Shown here one piece after another: positions 1 through 11,030 of a stretch of 64,000 nucleotides of DNA; positions within the stretch are counted from its first letter, which is position 1, and each line of letters starts with the position of its first letter. A program made the position numbers and the translations under genes. Origin of the DNA: Nemopilema nomurai (Eukaryota > Cnidaria > Scyphozoa > Rhizostomeae > Rhizostomatidae); the NCBI GenBank assembly GCA_003864495.1, contig ML133428.1:186001-250000 (forward strand), read 5' to 3'. The notes beneath the pieces were generated by a model. It saw only the letters and a program-made list of their open reading frames with translations. It searched no databases and was not told the DNA's origin.

Positions 1-3000
1 CTTGCCAAATCGACCAGATTTCGACCCAAAATTTTTTACCTGCTATCTCTTGAACTGTATTCCCGAAGCATAAAGACAGCTTTAGAAGCCTGGAACTGAT
101 TATAAGTGCTTTGGTTTACGAGAAATGCTTGATTTTCAAAATGCACGTATGGCGTCAAATGCAAAGGCTTTAGCCTTGCCAAATCGACCAGATTTCGACC
201 CAAAATTTTTTACCTGCTATCTCTTGAACTGTATTCCCGAAGCATAAAGACAGCTTTAGAAGCCTGGAACTGATTATAAGTGCTTTGGTTTACGAGAAAT
301 GCTTGATTTTCAAAATGCACGTATGGCGTCAAATGCAAAGGCTTTAGCCTTGCCAAATCGACCAGATTTCGACCCAAATTTTTTTACCTGCTATCTCTTG
401 AACTGTATTCCCGAAGCATAAAGACAGCTTTAGAAGCCTTGGAACTGATTATAAGTGCTTTGGTTTACGAGAAATGCTTGATTTTCAAAATGCACGTATG
501 GCGTCAAATGCAAAGGCTTTAGCCTTGCCAAATCGACCAGATTTCGACCCAAAATTTTTTTACCTGCTATCTCTTGAACTCTATTCCCGAAGCATAAAGA
601 CAGCTTTAGAAGCCCTGGAACTGATTATAAGTGCTTTGGTTTACGAGAAATGCTTGATTTTCAAAATGCACGTATGGCGTCAAATGCAAAGGCTTTAGCC
701 TTGCCAAATCGACCAGATTTCGACCCAAAATTTTTTTACCTGCTATCTCTTGAACTGTATTCCCGAAGCATAAAGACAGCTTTAGAAGCCTGGAACTGAT
801 TATAAGTGCTTTGGTTTACGAGAAATGCTTGATTTTCAAAATGCACGTATGGCGTCAAATGCAAAGGCTTTAGCCTTGCCAAATCGACCAGATTTCGACC
901 CAAAATTTTTTACCTGAATCTCTTGAACTGTATTCCCGAAGCATAAAACAGCTTTAGAAGCCCTGGAACTGATTATAAGTGCTTTGGTTTACGAGAAATG
1001 CTTGATTTTCAAAATGCACGTATGGCGTCAAATGCAAAGGCTTTAGCCTTGCCAAATCGACCAGATTTCGACCCAAAATTTTTTTACCTGCTATCTCTTG
1101 AACTGTATTCCCGAAGCAAAAGACAGCTTTAGAAGCCCTGGAACTGATTATAAGTGCTTTGGTTTACGAGAAATGCTTGATTTTCAAAATGCACTATGGC
1201 GTCAAATGCAAAGGCTTTAGCCTTGCCAAATCGACCAGATTTCGACCCAAAATTTTTTTACCTGATATCTCTTGAACTGTATTCCCGAAGCATAAAGACA
1301 GCTTTAGAAGCCCTGGAACTGATTATAAGTGCTTTGGTTTACGAGAAATGCTTGATTTTCAAAATGCACGTATGGCGTCAAATGCAAAGGCTTTAGCCTT
1401 GCCAAATCGACCAGATTTCGACCCAAAATTTTTTTACCTGATATCTCTTGAACTGTATTCCCGAAGCATAAAGACAGCTTTAGAAGCCTGGAACTGATTA
1501 TAAGTGCTTTGGTTTACGAGAAATGCTTGATTTTCAAAATGCACGTATGGCGTCAAATGCAAAGGCTTTAGCCTTGCCAAATCGACCAGATTTCGACCCA
1601 AAATTTTTTACCTGCTATCTCTTGAACTGTATTCCCGAAGCATAAAGACAGCTTTAGAAGCCTGGAACTGATTATAAGTGCTTTGGTTTACGAGAAATGC
1701 TTGATTTTCAAAATGCACGTATGGCGTCAAATGCAAAGGCTTTAGCCTTGCCAAATCGACCAGATTTCGACCCAAAATTTTTTACCTGCTATCTCTTGAA
1801 CTGTATTCCCGAAGCATAAAGACAGCTTTAGAAGCCCTGGAACTGATTATAAGTGCTTTGGTTTACGAGAAATGCTTGATTTTCAAAATGCACCTATGGC
1901 GTCAAATGCAAAGGCTTTAGCCTTGCCAAATCGACCAGATTTCGACCCAAAATTTTTTTACCTGCTATCTCTTGAACTGTATTCCCGAAGCATAAAGACA
2001 GCTTTAGAAGCCTGGAATGATTATAAGTGCTTTGGTTTACGAGAAATGCTTGATTTTCAAAATGCACGTATGGCGTCAAATGCAAAGGCTTTAGCCTTGC
2101 CAAATCGACCAGATTTCGACCCAAAATTTTTTTACCTGCTATCTCTTGAACTGTTTCCCGAAGCATAAAGACAGCTTTAGAAGCCTGGAACTGATTATAA
2201 GTGCTTTGGTTTACGAGAAATGCTTGATTTTCAAAATGCACGTATGGCGTCAAATGCAAAGGCTTTAGCCTTGCCAAATCGACCAGATTTCGACCCAAAA
2301 TTTTTTACCTGCTATCTCTTGAACTGTATTCCCGAAGCATAAAGACAGCTTTAGAAGCCTGGAACTGATTATAAGTGCTTTGGTTTACGAGAAATGCTTG
2401 ATTTTCAAAATGCACGTATGGCGTCAAATGCAAAGGCTTTAGCCTTGCCAAATCGACCAGATTTCGACCCAAAATTTTTTACCTGCTATCTCTTGAACTG
2501 TATTCCCGAAGCATAAAGACAGCTTTAGAAGCCCTGGAACTGATTATAAGTGCTTTGGTTTACGAAATGCTTGATTTTCAAAATGCACGTATGGCGTCAA
2601 ATGCAAAGGCTTTAGCCTTGCCAAATCGACCAGATTTCGACCCAAAATTTTTTTACCTGCTATCTCTTGAACTGTATTCCCGAAGCATAAAGACAGCTTT
2701 AGAAGCCTTGGAACTGATTATAAGTGCTTTGGTTTACGAGAAATGCTTGATTTTCAAAATGCACGTATGGCGTCAAATGCAAAGGCTTTAGCCTTGCCAA
2801 ATCGACCAGATTTCGACCCAAAATTTTTTTACCTGATATCTCTTGAACTGTATTCCCGAAGCATAAAGACAGCTTTAGAAGCCCTTGGAACTGATTATAA
2901 GTGCTTTGGTTTACGAGAAATGCTTGATTTTCAAAATGCACGTATGGCGTCAAATGCAAAGGCTTTAGCCTTGCCAAATCGACCAGATTTCGACCCAAAA

Positions 3001-3790
3001 TTTTTTACCTTTATCTCTTGAACTGTATTCCGAAGCATAAAGACAGCTTAGAAGCCTGGAACTGATTATAAGTGCTTTGGTTTACGAAAATGCTTGATTT
3101 TAGAATGCCGTATGGCGTCAAATGCAAAGGCTTTAGCCTTGCCAAATCGACCAGATTTCGACCCAAAATTTTTTTACCTGTTTCTCTTGAACTGTATTCC
3201 CGAAGCATAAAGACAGCTTTAGAAGCCCTGGAACTGATTATAAGTGCTTTGGTTTACGAGAAATGCTTGATTTTCAAAATGCACGTATGGCGTCAAATGC
3301 AAAGGCTTTAGCCTTGCCAAATCGACCAGATTTCGACCCAAAATTTTTTTACCTGCTATCTCTTGAACTGTATTCCCGAAGCATAAAGACAGCTTTAGAA
3401 GCCCTGGAACTGATTATAAGTGCTTTGGTTTACGAGAAATGCTTGATTTTCAAAATGCACGTATGGCGTCAAATGCAAAGGCTTTAGCCTTGCCAAATCG
3501 ACCAGATTTCGACCCAAAATTTTTTTACCTGATATCTCTTGAACTGTATTCCCGAAGCATAAAGACAGCTTTAGAAGCCCTGGAACTGATTATAAGTGCT
3601 TTGGTTTACGAGAAATGCTTGATTTTCAAAATGCACGTATGGCGTCAAATGCAAAGGCTTTAGCCTTGCCAAATCGACCAGATTTCGACCCAAAATTTTT
3701 TACCTGTTTTCTCTTGAACTGTATTCCGAAGCAAAAGACTGCTTTAGAAGCCCTGGAACTGATTATAAGTGTTTGGTTTACGAGAAATGC
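1..3790. repeat. Tandem satellite array, ~175-176 bp monomer
   Basis: The sequence repeats head to tail about every 175 bases. The phrase ATGGCGTCAAATGCAAAGGC recurs at about 149, 323, 498, 674, 849, 1022, 1196, 1372 and so on to 3639, giving 21 full monomers plus partial ends, and the array continues off the left edge. Monomers are very similar. Most variation is in homopolymers (the A4T6-7 run, CC against CCC before TGGAACTG) and in one short stretch after ACCTG (CTATCT, ATATCT, TTTCT, AATCT). No higher-order periodicity was seen. The monomer is not a fixed multiple of three, so the short open frames on both strands are by-products. It could be centromeric, subtelomeric or interspersed satellite; the window does not say. 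Confidence 0.98.
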
Positions 3791-5308
3791 TTGCCCAAGT
3801 GGCCAAAATCGACCAACATTCGACGAGATATTCTACACCATGTCTTCCCTTTCTTGACTGTTGGAAGCCGCATCTGCACACGCATGGCGCCAATAATGCG
3901 AGCGATTTATCGCACGCATGAGATGTATATTTGACCGTTGCTTTTGACCTTCATAAAAATTTTTTCTTTAACGAAAAATTGGAAATTTTGTCTTTCATTA
4001 GCTAAGCAACATCGACAGATCCTTTTAATAGTGCCTATTGTGTCTTCCTATTGTGTTTTCATATAACGTTTTTCGACGTATTTCATCGGAATTCAAGGTC
4101 TACGATCAATTAAGATTATTTCCGTTACATGAAAACGACCAAATTTTATGAAGACCTCCTAACGTAAATAATCCTAATAGAACGTAACTCAACGTAATTC
4201 ATAGGAAGAAATGAAAAAGTTTTTTTCCTCCCGACAAAATACGACGAATTAAGACGAATTACGGTCGATGAATTATATGAAAATCAGAAATACGTCAAAT
4301 ACGTTGAAATACGGTAGCCAAATCTTGTTTTGCAAAGTAGCTCTCGATCTGAAAAATGCACACCTTGATTCCAACATGGCAGACAAGCGGGAAATCAAAC
4401 ATATTCTATCATATATCCTCAGTTCCTAAATGAGTGCTTGAAAATGTCCAGACCATTAGCGTTTTTTGGAAAATTTTCCGAATCCAATATCTCTTCTCCT
4501 AACATTTTTCCGTGTAAGCAATTGTTTCTACTTTCTCAAAGTGGCTGTAATGACTATCAAACTGCGTTGCAGCATTAACCTATGATTTATTTTGCCTGAT
4601 ATAGTATGTGACTTTCCAGCTTCTTTTAGACCCTCGTCTTATTCAATAAATTAATTGCCGCCGCCGCCAAATAATTTAAGATGACGCGCCATATTTGTAC
4701 CCAAAGACCACATGTTACTGTAGACACGTGATCGTATACCGCCTTTTCCGGTAGAATTACGACGAATTTAGATGAAATACGACGAAATATTTTTTTTGAA
4801 TGGAAATCATTCAAGACGTTTATAAAAGCCTATTTCGTGAAAACACTGTCCGGTCTTTGTGGCCAAAATATTTGAATTCAAACGCGAAGAATTCCCCAAT
4901 CTTTGCCTCTATGCAGAGATTACTATTTTAATAAGTTGCTCGAATTCTACAGTAGAGAGAGCATTATTTCTAAACACCGATAAAAAACTCTCTTTTCAAG
5001 TAAATGTCATCTCAGATTAACAGTGACAAAAACTCTAAAATTCAGGCAAAAAATCTTTAGTGTCTTTTTGTCACTTTTATAAAGCATCACAGAATCTAAG
5101 GTGAAGAAAAATTTGCTGTAGAAACAACAAATTTTCCTCCTCTGCTATTCGGAAATGAATTTTGTACTGTCACAGTACCGTTTTTGAAGGGGACAGTGTA
5201 AAGAGGGTCCGAAATAGCCAGATATGTAAGAGTGTGAATCGCACGCATGAAAGAAATAATGCGTGTGGTTTACAACACACATGGTGATTTTCTTATGACG
5301 AAGACTGC
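3791..5308. other. Decayed satellite edge, then sequence without a recognised gene
   Basis: From 3791 to about 3860 the sequence still resembles a satellite monomer (CCAAAATCGACCAACATTCG against CCAAATCGACCAGATTTCG), but heavily diverged, so the array boundary is an old monomer. Beyond it lies AT-rich sequence with scattered ACGACGAAT-type motifs. I see no coding exon, RNA gene or transposon signature there. Confidence 0.6.
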
Positions 5309-5602
5309 ACTATGCGGCAATTTCACGGCCACATCAACACAGGCCACAACATAAGTCAACAAGGAGTCCTCTCCACCATCTTGAGCCACAGCATTCGAAG
5401 AAGCATTGTCGTCACTTGATCTTGGAGATGCAGGAAGCAAGTCTATAATCGCTATCTTACCTCGCCACAGCTTGTCTCTGAAATTAAGACAACCTTTCAG
5501 TCTTACAAGATCCAAAATGTCTTTATTAGTCCCTGGATCTTCAAGACGGCTGCGAACTTGTGTGGCCAGTTCATCAATCTGATATTCTTTCTCCTGGTAA
5601 CT
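5309..5602 (-). pseudogene. GLYAT-like N-terminal fragment (relic)
   Basis: On the minus strand this stretch encodes a piece matching residues about 20-110 of the intact family member at 42332-43390, including the stretches DLVRLKGCLNFRDKLWRGK and SNAVAQDGGEDSLLTYVVAC. Homology stops abruptly at 5309, after the equivalent of KLPHS, and near 5602 at the other end. No start codon in family position and no GNAT domain is present. It carries the IIDLL variant otherwise seen only in the A2 copies of units 2 and 3, which makes it useful for polarising gene conversion. It is a duplicated fragment and not expected to be functional. Confidence 0.8.
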
Positions 5603-6484
5603 TTTGAAGCCATTACAGCTTACTTCTATGTCCGGGAAAGGAAATTTAAAAAATTTAAGGAATTTTTCTGGTCCTGTTTCTTATTGCTACTATGTTTTGC
5701 TTGAAAGATGCCTAAAAGACCTGAGGAGCGCAATGACTCCTTCAGGTGACAATGCACTTTAGTTAGAATCGGAAAATGAAACCCGAACTACGCTTCATGA
5801 ATCACATACTTAAATAAATGCATGTTCTTCCCTTGAAGAGACGCATGTATATACCCCTGGGTAGCAAGACCAATGAACAAGGTTCTAGGGTAGTCAGCGG
5901 CAGAAGCAAACAAGACAGTACTAAGATGTCTCAAGCAGACCAGGCTCAATCACACAAAAAGTTATCTTAAAATCCTTCATTTCACTAAAATCATTCTAGG
6001 TGTATTGTCTGGTAATCCTTTTCCTTTACTAAAGTTTTGTTTACTTTGTTTCAAGAAATCCAGAGCATGTCTATCATTTTGTTTCGCATGAATCTTTTGG
6101 GACCCATTCTAAGCACATCAAACATTTTTGGGACCTAAAGAGCTGAAAGCAAGGTGATTGGGTGGAGAAAAGCAGTTTTAAAACAGATTGGGAAAATTGA
6201 TGTGAAAGTTGAAGAAACCATGAAAAACAAGATTAGGGTATATGGAGGCCATTTAATTATGAAAGAGGCCATTTAATTTTGGTTCCAATGAGGCAAAGTA
6301 GAAAGCCTTGGTGAAATAAAAACAAATTGATTGAAAACAATCTCACTTCCAGCTTCCAAGCCATTTAATTACATTTCTGCCTTTAGAATGCCCAACTAAA
6401 ACTGCCTCTTTTCAAAAGTGGCACATTCAAATTTACCTCAAGCATAATGTATTATACTCACACATGACTCACCAGATGTGACAT
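5603..6484. other. No recognised feature
   Basis: About 880 bases between two GLYAT-like remnants. I found no open coding exon of useful length, no tandem repeat and no transposon end. Confidence 0.5.
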
Positions 6485-7536
6485 TCAGTTCAAGAAAGAT
6501 GATATAGGACCAGCTGAATAATCCACAATCTCAAAGCCTAGGCTTTGGAACAGCCCAATTGGTCGCTTTGCATCTTCTGAACTTTCGATAAAAGCAAAGG
6601 GAATAATACCAATATCAATCAATTTTTGTGATAACCTTCCAACTACAGCTTTGCCTAGGCCCTTTCGCCTGTGACTTTCCAGCGTCACTAGTGCACCTAG
6701 TGATCCCTTTTCATTGCAAAACACCCATGAAACTGGGTGCACAGAGCCATTCGGAAATGCTCCAATTGCCAAACCAAGCTTCGCACTTTGAACATACGTG
6801 TGGCATGCAAATTCAGAAGAATATTGATAATTCTGCATTGCAAAGAGAACATCCTTCTCACTAAGCTCTCTGATTTCGTAGCCATCATGAACAGTGTATG
6901 GTGTCAAACTCTTTTCCTTAGGCAACAAAGTCATGCAAAGTATTTTAGTTCTAAGGAACCTCTCTTCGCTATTATAAAAATCTTCTGCTCCATTCCACCA
7001 AGTTGTAGAAGCAAAGATGCCACGAATAGGCCGGTTCTCGGAGAAAACAGAGGGTTCTTCTTGCAGAAAACCATTTTATCATGCTTCCAAATGTTCTGCT
7101 TAATTAAGCTTGATACATCGACATCCTTTCCTTTATGGAGAATAAAGACTACCCTCCATGAAAGCAACGGGAAGGCCAATGTTTCTAGAAAGGCACCAGA
7201 AAGCACACTTTGTGGAACCCGCATTGCAAAATCAACACTGGCCACAACATACGTTAACAAGATCTCCTTTTCACCATCTGAGCAACAGCATTCGAAGAAG
7301 CATTGTCGTCGTTTGATGTTGGCAATACAGAATGCAAATCGACGATCGCAATCTTACCCCGCCATAGCTTTATTTCTGAAACTAAGTAGCCCATTGAGCC
7401 TAACGAGTTCCACTGTGTCCTCATTCAAATCTTTTTCTGCAAGAAGACTACGCCACTCGTGTGGCCAGTTCATCGACCTGAATTCTTCTTCCAGGTACTG
7501 AATTTGAACCTTTAGTCTCTAACTTTTGGCAGCCAT
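6485..7536 (-). pseudogene. GLYAT/FR47-like N-acyltransferase, broken copy
   Basis: The C-terminal half (6485-6934) is open and carries the GNAT signature: HPVSWVFCNE, then the acetyl-CoA loop HRRKGLGKAVVG, then LFQSLGFEIVD. The middle (6931-7260) continues in another frame. The N-terminal part up to the ATG at 7534-7536 is recognisable (EKDLNEDTVELVRLNGLLSF) but has a stop around codon 6 and further frame changes. Its N-terminal residues are closer to the B type of the downstream array than to the A type. Known family role: transfer of an acyl group from acyl-CoA to the amine of an acceptor such as glycine. Several independent lesions make a true pseudogene more likely than sequencing error. 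The long plus-strand open frame at 6737-7501 is its antisense shadow. Confidence 0.85.
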
Positions 7537-7600
7537 CTTGGGTTGACTTCTATTTCCACTGCGTTTCCAGACCACAGGGAAAACAGAGACAAGACATTAC

Positions 7601-8025
7601 GCGTCGTTTCTAAAAGACTGAACACTCCAAGAACAGGCTGAACACCCCAAGAACACCCCAAGAACACCCTAAGAACAAGCCATTAAGCCGCTGAACACCC
7701 TTTAAAACATATCAAATCGGCATGTCATTCGAAAAATAATTTGATCAATCAATCAAAATTAATTTTGGGGCGGGAAAGGACCTGATAAGTCTAATGCTGT
7801 TGGTGTTGTTACAACCAACTGATGTTTTGCGCGCCAGAAGTGTGAACGGGGGTTTGTACACGCGGAGCAAATTCGAGTTTGACTCCCTTTGTGCATTCAA
7901 GCAAATTCCCGTTGTTTTGAAAATCTTTCACATCCTGTGACAATGTAAAAATACGACATGTCACTTGACTACCTATTGTCTTCCAAACAATTGTTCTTCC
8001 CGTCCGCTAATTTGCCCAAATGGTC
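7601..8025 (+). repeat. Left arm of long inverted repeat
   Basis: Starts GCGTCGTTTCTAAAAGACTG and is the reverse complement of 8931-9360 with only scattered substitutions and one-base indels. The outer 80 bases contain iterated GAACACC/GAACACT motifs. Confidence 0.95.
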
Positions 8026-8299
8026 ACGCTATGCTAGTGCACGCTAGCTAGTTACTAGTTTTACCAGTGCAAGCAGAACGAGACACAGCTCCTCTCTTGA
8101 CGTCTCCAGCGGGTGCACTCGCAGGCTGGAGAGGTTTTTTATAAGGAATTTTTTGACAAATGAAACAGAAAATGCACAGTGTTGGACTTGTTAGAGGGTA
8201 GCAGCAGGACCACAGTTTGCGACTTAAAAGAGGGCTTAGGAGGGGCACATTTTTGGGGCCCGTGCTCGAATGGGGTCATGATAATCTCACTAAATCCTC

Positions 8300-8660
8300 G
8301 AATTGGCCCCACCCTAGAACTACAAATTATTAATAAGCCCCCACTGCTGCCGTTAATGCTCGAATCGGACCCCTCAAGTTTGCTGGTTTTTGCCATCTAA
8401 GGTTGCCTTTGGCGCTTTTTCTTAAGTACCGCAAAAATTCATACTTTTGGTAATAATTGATTAAATGCGCATAAAAAATTACTACTAAAAATAAACGAAA
8501 TCTTTTAATAATATCTTCTTAATGTCTTCAATAATTTTATAAGCCCCTCCCCTCGTATAAGTCGAAGAACCCACCTGGAATAAGCCCCCATTACAAAAAA
8601 TATCAAAAATGAATAAGCACCCATGGGGGCTAACTCGAGGATTTACGGTATGTATGTGGC
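8300..8660. repeat. Possible dispersed repeat with AATAAGCCCCC motifs inside the long-TIR element
   Basis: The stretch holds several AATAAGCCCCC-like phrases and ends with GGGGGCTAACTCGAGGATTTACGGTA. This resembles a type of low-complexity interspersed repeat I associate with invertebrate genomes. It has no coding potential. The identification rests on phrase resemblance only. Confidence 0.3.
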
Positions 8661-8930
8661 AGAAATTGCGTTGGTTTTGGGGCAAACGCCCCCAAGCTTT
8701 TGCTTAGTCGTCGGTTAAGGCACAGTTTTAAGGGCTTTTATCGGAAAACTGTTTGTTTTGTGGGTGTTGCGGTTCCTCTTACCTTCCTAGGCAACTATAT
8801 ATTGTAAAAATTATTAGTTACATGGACTGTAAATGACTATATTACTATCTTATTGTTATGAATTTGTAACTAAGTTGCTGATTATAAAATGAATTGGAAT
8901 CGTGACCAGTTCATTTCTATTCTATGCCTT

Positions 8931-9360
8931 GACCATTTGGGCAAATTAGCGGATGGAGAAGAACAATTGTTTGGAAGACAATAGGTAGTCAAGTGACATG
9001 TCGTATTTTTTACATTGTCACAGGATGTAAAGATTTTCAAAAACAACGGGAATTTGCCTTGAATGCACAAAGGGAGTCAAACTCGAATTTGCTCCGCGTG
9101 TACAAACCCCCGTTCACACTCCTGGCGCGCAAAAACATCAGTTGGTTGTAACAACACCAACAGCATTAGACTTATCAGGTCCTTTCCCGCCCCAAAATTA
9201 ATTTTGATTGATTGATCAAATTATTTTTCGAATGACATGCCGATTTTGATATGTTTTAAAGGGTGTTCAGCGGCTTAATGGCTTGTTCTTAGGGTGTTCT
9301 TGGGGTGTTCTTGGGGTGTTCAGCCTGTTCTTGGAGTGTTCAGTCTTTTAGAAACGACGC
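8931..9360 (-). repeat. Right arm of long inverted repeat
   Basis: Reverse complement of the left arm, ending CTTTTAGAAACGACGC. It contains the ATG and first ~22 codons of the open frame of the adjacent GR-like gene, plus five iterations of GTGTTC in its outer part. Confidence 0.95.
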
Positions 9361-10516
9361 AACATTACGAAGGAAACACAGCGAACGAAGTAGGAAATAC
9401 TAAAATTCGTTTGGGTCGCGATGAGTTTAAATTACTTCGATACAGCTTAAGAGCCTTCGGTCTATGGCAGCCAGAGAGAGCTGGTGCTGCAGAAAGGTGG
9501 CTTTACCCGGGCTGCATCAACTTTCTGCTTCTCTGCAGCTTCCTATTCGATTGTGTCATGTTTACACTCCATTTGCTGGGAGGCGGAGCGAAGCACGACT
9601 TACTATTAGAACTGTCGGTTCGGCTTTTGTTGAGCTGTTACTATTGGATCTGTCATATTTTCACGGTGAAATTTTTCAAGAACAGGGAATTTGAAAACGA
9701 CATGTTGGATGTAAGAACCCCCGGTGACACATTCATAACCCGATTGAACTGTCTTCTGGTGATATCCCACGTCACGTCGCTCACGGTCACGCTGCTGTCA
9801 ATCAAGACGGGCATTCTTGATCACTTCCCTTCAACTTGGTCTACGTCAAAAACAACAGAGCTTGAAACAGCGCTCTATGACTCAAATTACATTGGGAATC
9901 CCTTCAACATCTTTGAAATTACTATTTCCCTTTCACTGTCTTGGATAGTCTACATTCAGTACGAAATCAACAAAATGCGCCTTGGCCAGTTGAAACGAGA
10001 CTTTACCAGTTGGGAAACGGCCCCAGAAGATGCCATATATCATTACCAATCAGTGTACGCTTCTCGAGTTCAAAGGTCAAGCATCCAAATTCAGGCCTTA
10101 TTTTCAGTTCATAATATCTTCATGGTTCTTCTCACGCCACAGTTCTTCTACATGTGCATAGAGATAGGAAGGAAGAAGCGCCTAGTCGATTTCATTATTT
10201 TTCTAGTTTACTTAGTTGAATTGTTTGCAGCTTGGATTCTGCCACTGCTCTTTGCACACGGAATCAGATCGAGGGAGGCGACTTCGTTGGGGAGGTGAAT
10301 GATATCTGCGGAGGCTATATTGCGGAGGCGCTTCATGTCGAAGAACTCGATTCATTCACCTTTGCAAAACGTAAAAACGTACAAAAACTGATTGACTTTC
10401 TAAAGGATAGGAAAGCCGGTTTGATAATCTGGGGTTTCGCCTTTCAAATGAAACTTTCGACTTGGTCTTTTTACCTGGGCATCATCATGTTTATCATCAA
10501 GTTTGTCAATGTATAG
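9294..10516 (+). CDS. Gustatory-receptor-like seven-transmembrane protein (one frameshift)
   Basis: A continuous 334-codon frame (9294-10298) encodes six hydrophobic helices, including CINFLLLCSFLFDCVMFTL, IFEITISLSLSWIVYI and LVDFIIFLVYLVELFAAW. An overlapping frame (10232-10516) supplies EVNDICGGYIAEAL and a seventh helix, STWSFYLGIIMFIIKFV, just before the stop. A one-base frame change between about 10262 and 10298 joins them. Seven helices, a long loop before helix 7 and a very short C-terminus fit the insect/cnidarian gustatory-receptor-like (7tm_7) architecture, but there is no decisive motif, so the family call is tentative. The only in-frame ATG upstream of helix 1 lies inside the right arm of the neighbouring inverted-repeat element; the next Met is within helix 1. 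The native 5' end may therefore have been displaced by the insertion. No intron is apparent in this copy. Confidence 0.55.
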
Positions 10517-10599
10517 CATATGAGGACTACAAGTTGTTTTTGGCCAAAGGAATTACGGCATGGCTATTGAGTCCTGTTCTAGCATTGCTGTTGAATTAT

Positions 10600-11030
10600 C
10601 TTGTAAGGCTATAGCTTGGTTCTTTGCGAGAAAGTGGCTTAGCCACAACTACTCTCACACTTTCCAAAACGAGTTCAAAGACAATACCATCAAGCGAAAA
10701 TACATGGTATAGACGCATATCATCTCATTCAGTTGGGTAACGGCAAAATAATTTTCGACTGAAAAGTGCCGTTTTGGTAAGGCACTTGGTACTTTGCAAA
10801 AGAATGGCCTAGCCATAACTCTTCTCAAGCTTTGAAAAACGAGTTCAAAGACAATACCATCAAGTGGAAACGATCACGTATATCATGACAATAAAATACA
10901 CGTATATCATGGTATGGAGGTAAATTATCCCATTCAGTTGGGAAAACGGCAAAATAATTTTTGTGCGAAAAGTGCCCTTTTTGTAAGGCTATAGTCTTGG
11001 TTTTTGCGTTATAATATTGTCTAGCCATCA
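10600..11030. repeat. Diverged tandem repeat, period ~170-205 bp, about 2.3 copies
   Basis: GAGTTCAAAGACAATACCATCAAG, CATTCAGTTGGG and ACGGCAAAATAATTTT occur in the same order twice (about 10665-10790 and 10840-10995). Each copy is introduced by a GTAAGGC...CTTGG...TTTGCG phrase at about 10600, 10773 and 10979; the third copy is truncated. It lies in the 3' flank of the GR-like gene. Confidence 0.8.

Larger units (their letters stand above)
7602..9361. mobile_element. DNA element with long (~425 bp) terminal inverted repeats and 8-bp target duplication
   Basis: Two near-identical inverted arms (7601-8025 and 8931-9360) enclose a 905-bp interior. The direct repeat ACATTACG lies immediately outside both ends (7594-7601 and 9362-9369), as expected for a target-site duplication. 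The interior shows no transposase, so the element would be non-autonomous, like a foldback element or a long-TIR MITE. An 8-bp duplication fits hAT-type integration, but arms this long are also seen in Mutator-like and foldback elements, so I leave the superfamily open. It sits between a GLYAT-like pseudogene and a GR-like gene, and its right arm overlaps the start of the latter's open frame. Confidence 0.85.

Noticed and set aside
1894..2298. 134-codon minus-strand open frame and many similar frames in the first 3.8 kb
   Set aside because: They are by-products of a ~175-bp satellite; frames change with each monomer's homopolymer length and no protein domain is present.
1..3790. CRISPR array
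   Set aside because: The repeats are contiguous ~175-bp monomers without spacers and the genome is eukaryotic.
6737..7501. 254-codon plus-strand open frame
   Set aside because: It is antisense to the recognisable GLYAT-like pseudogene on the minus strand and has no family resemblance of its own.
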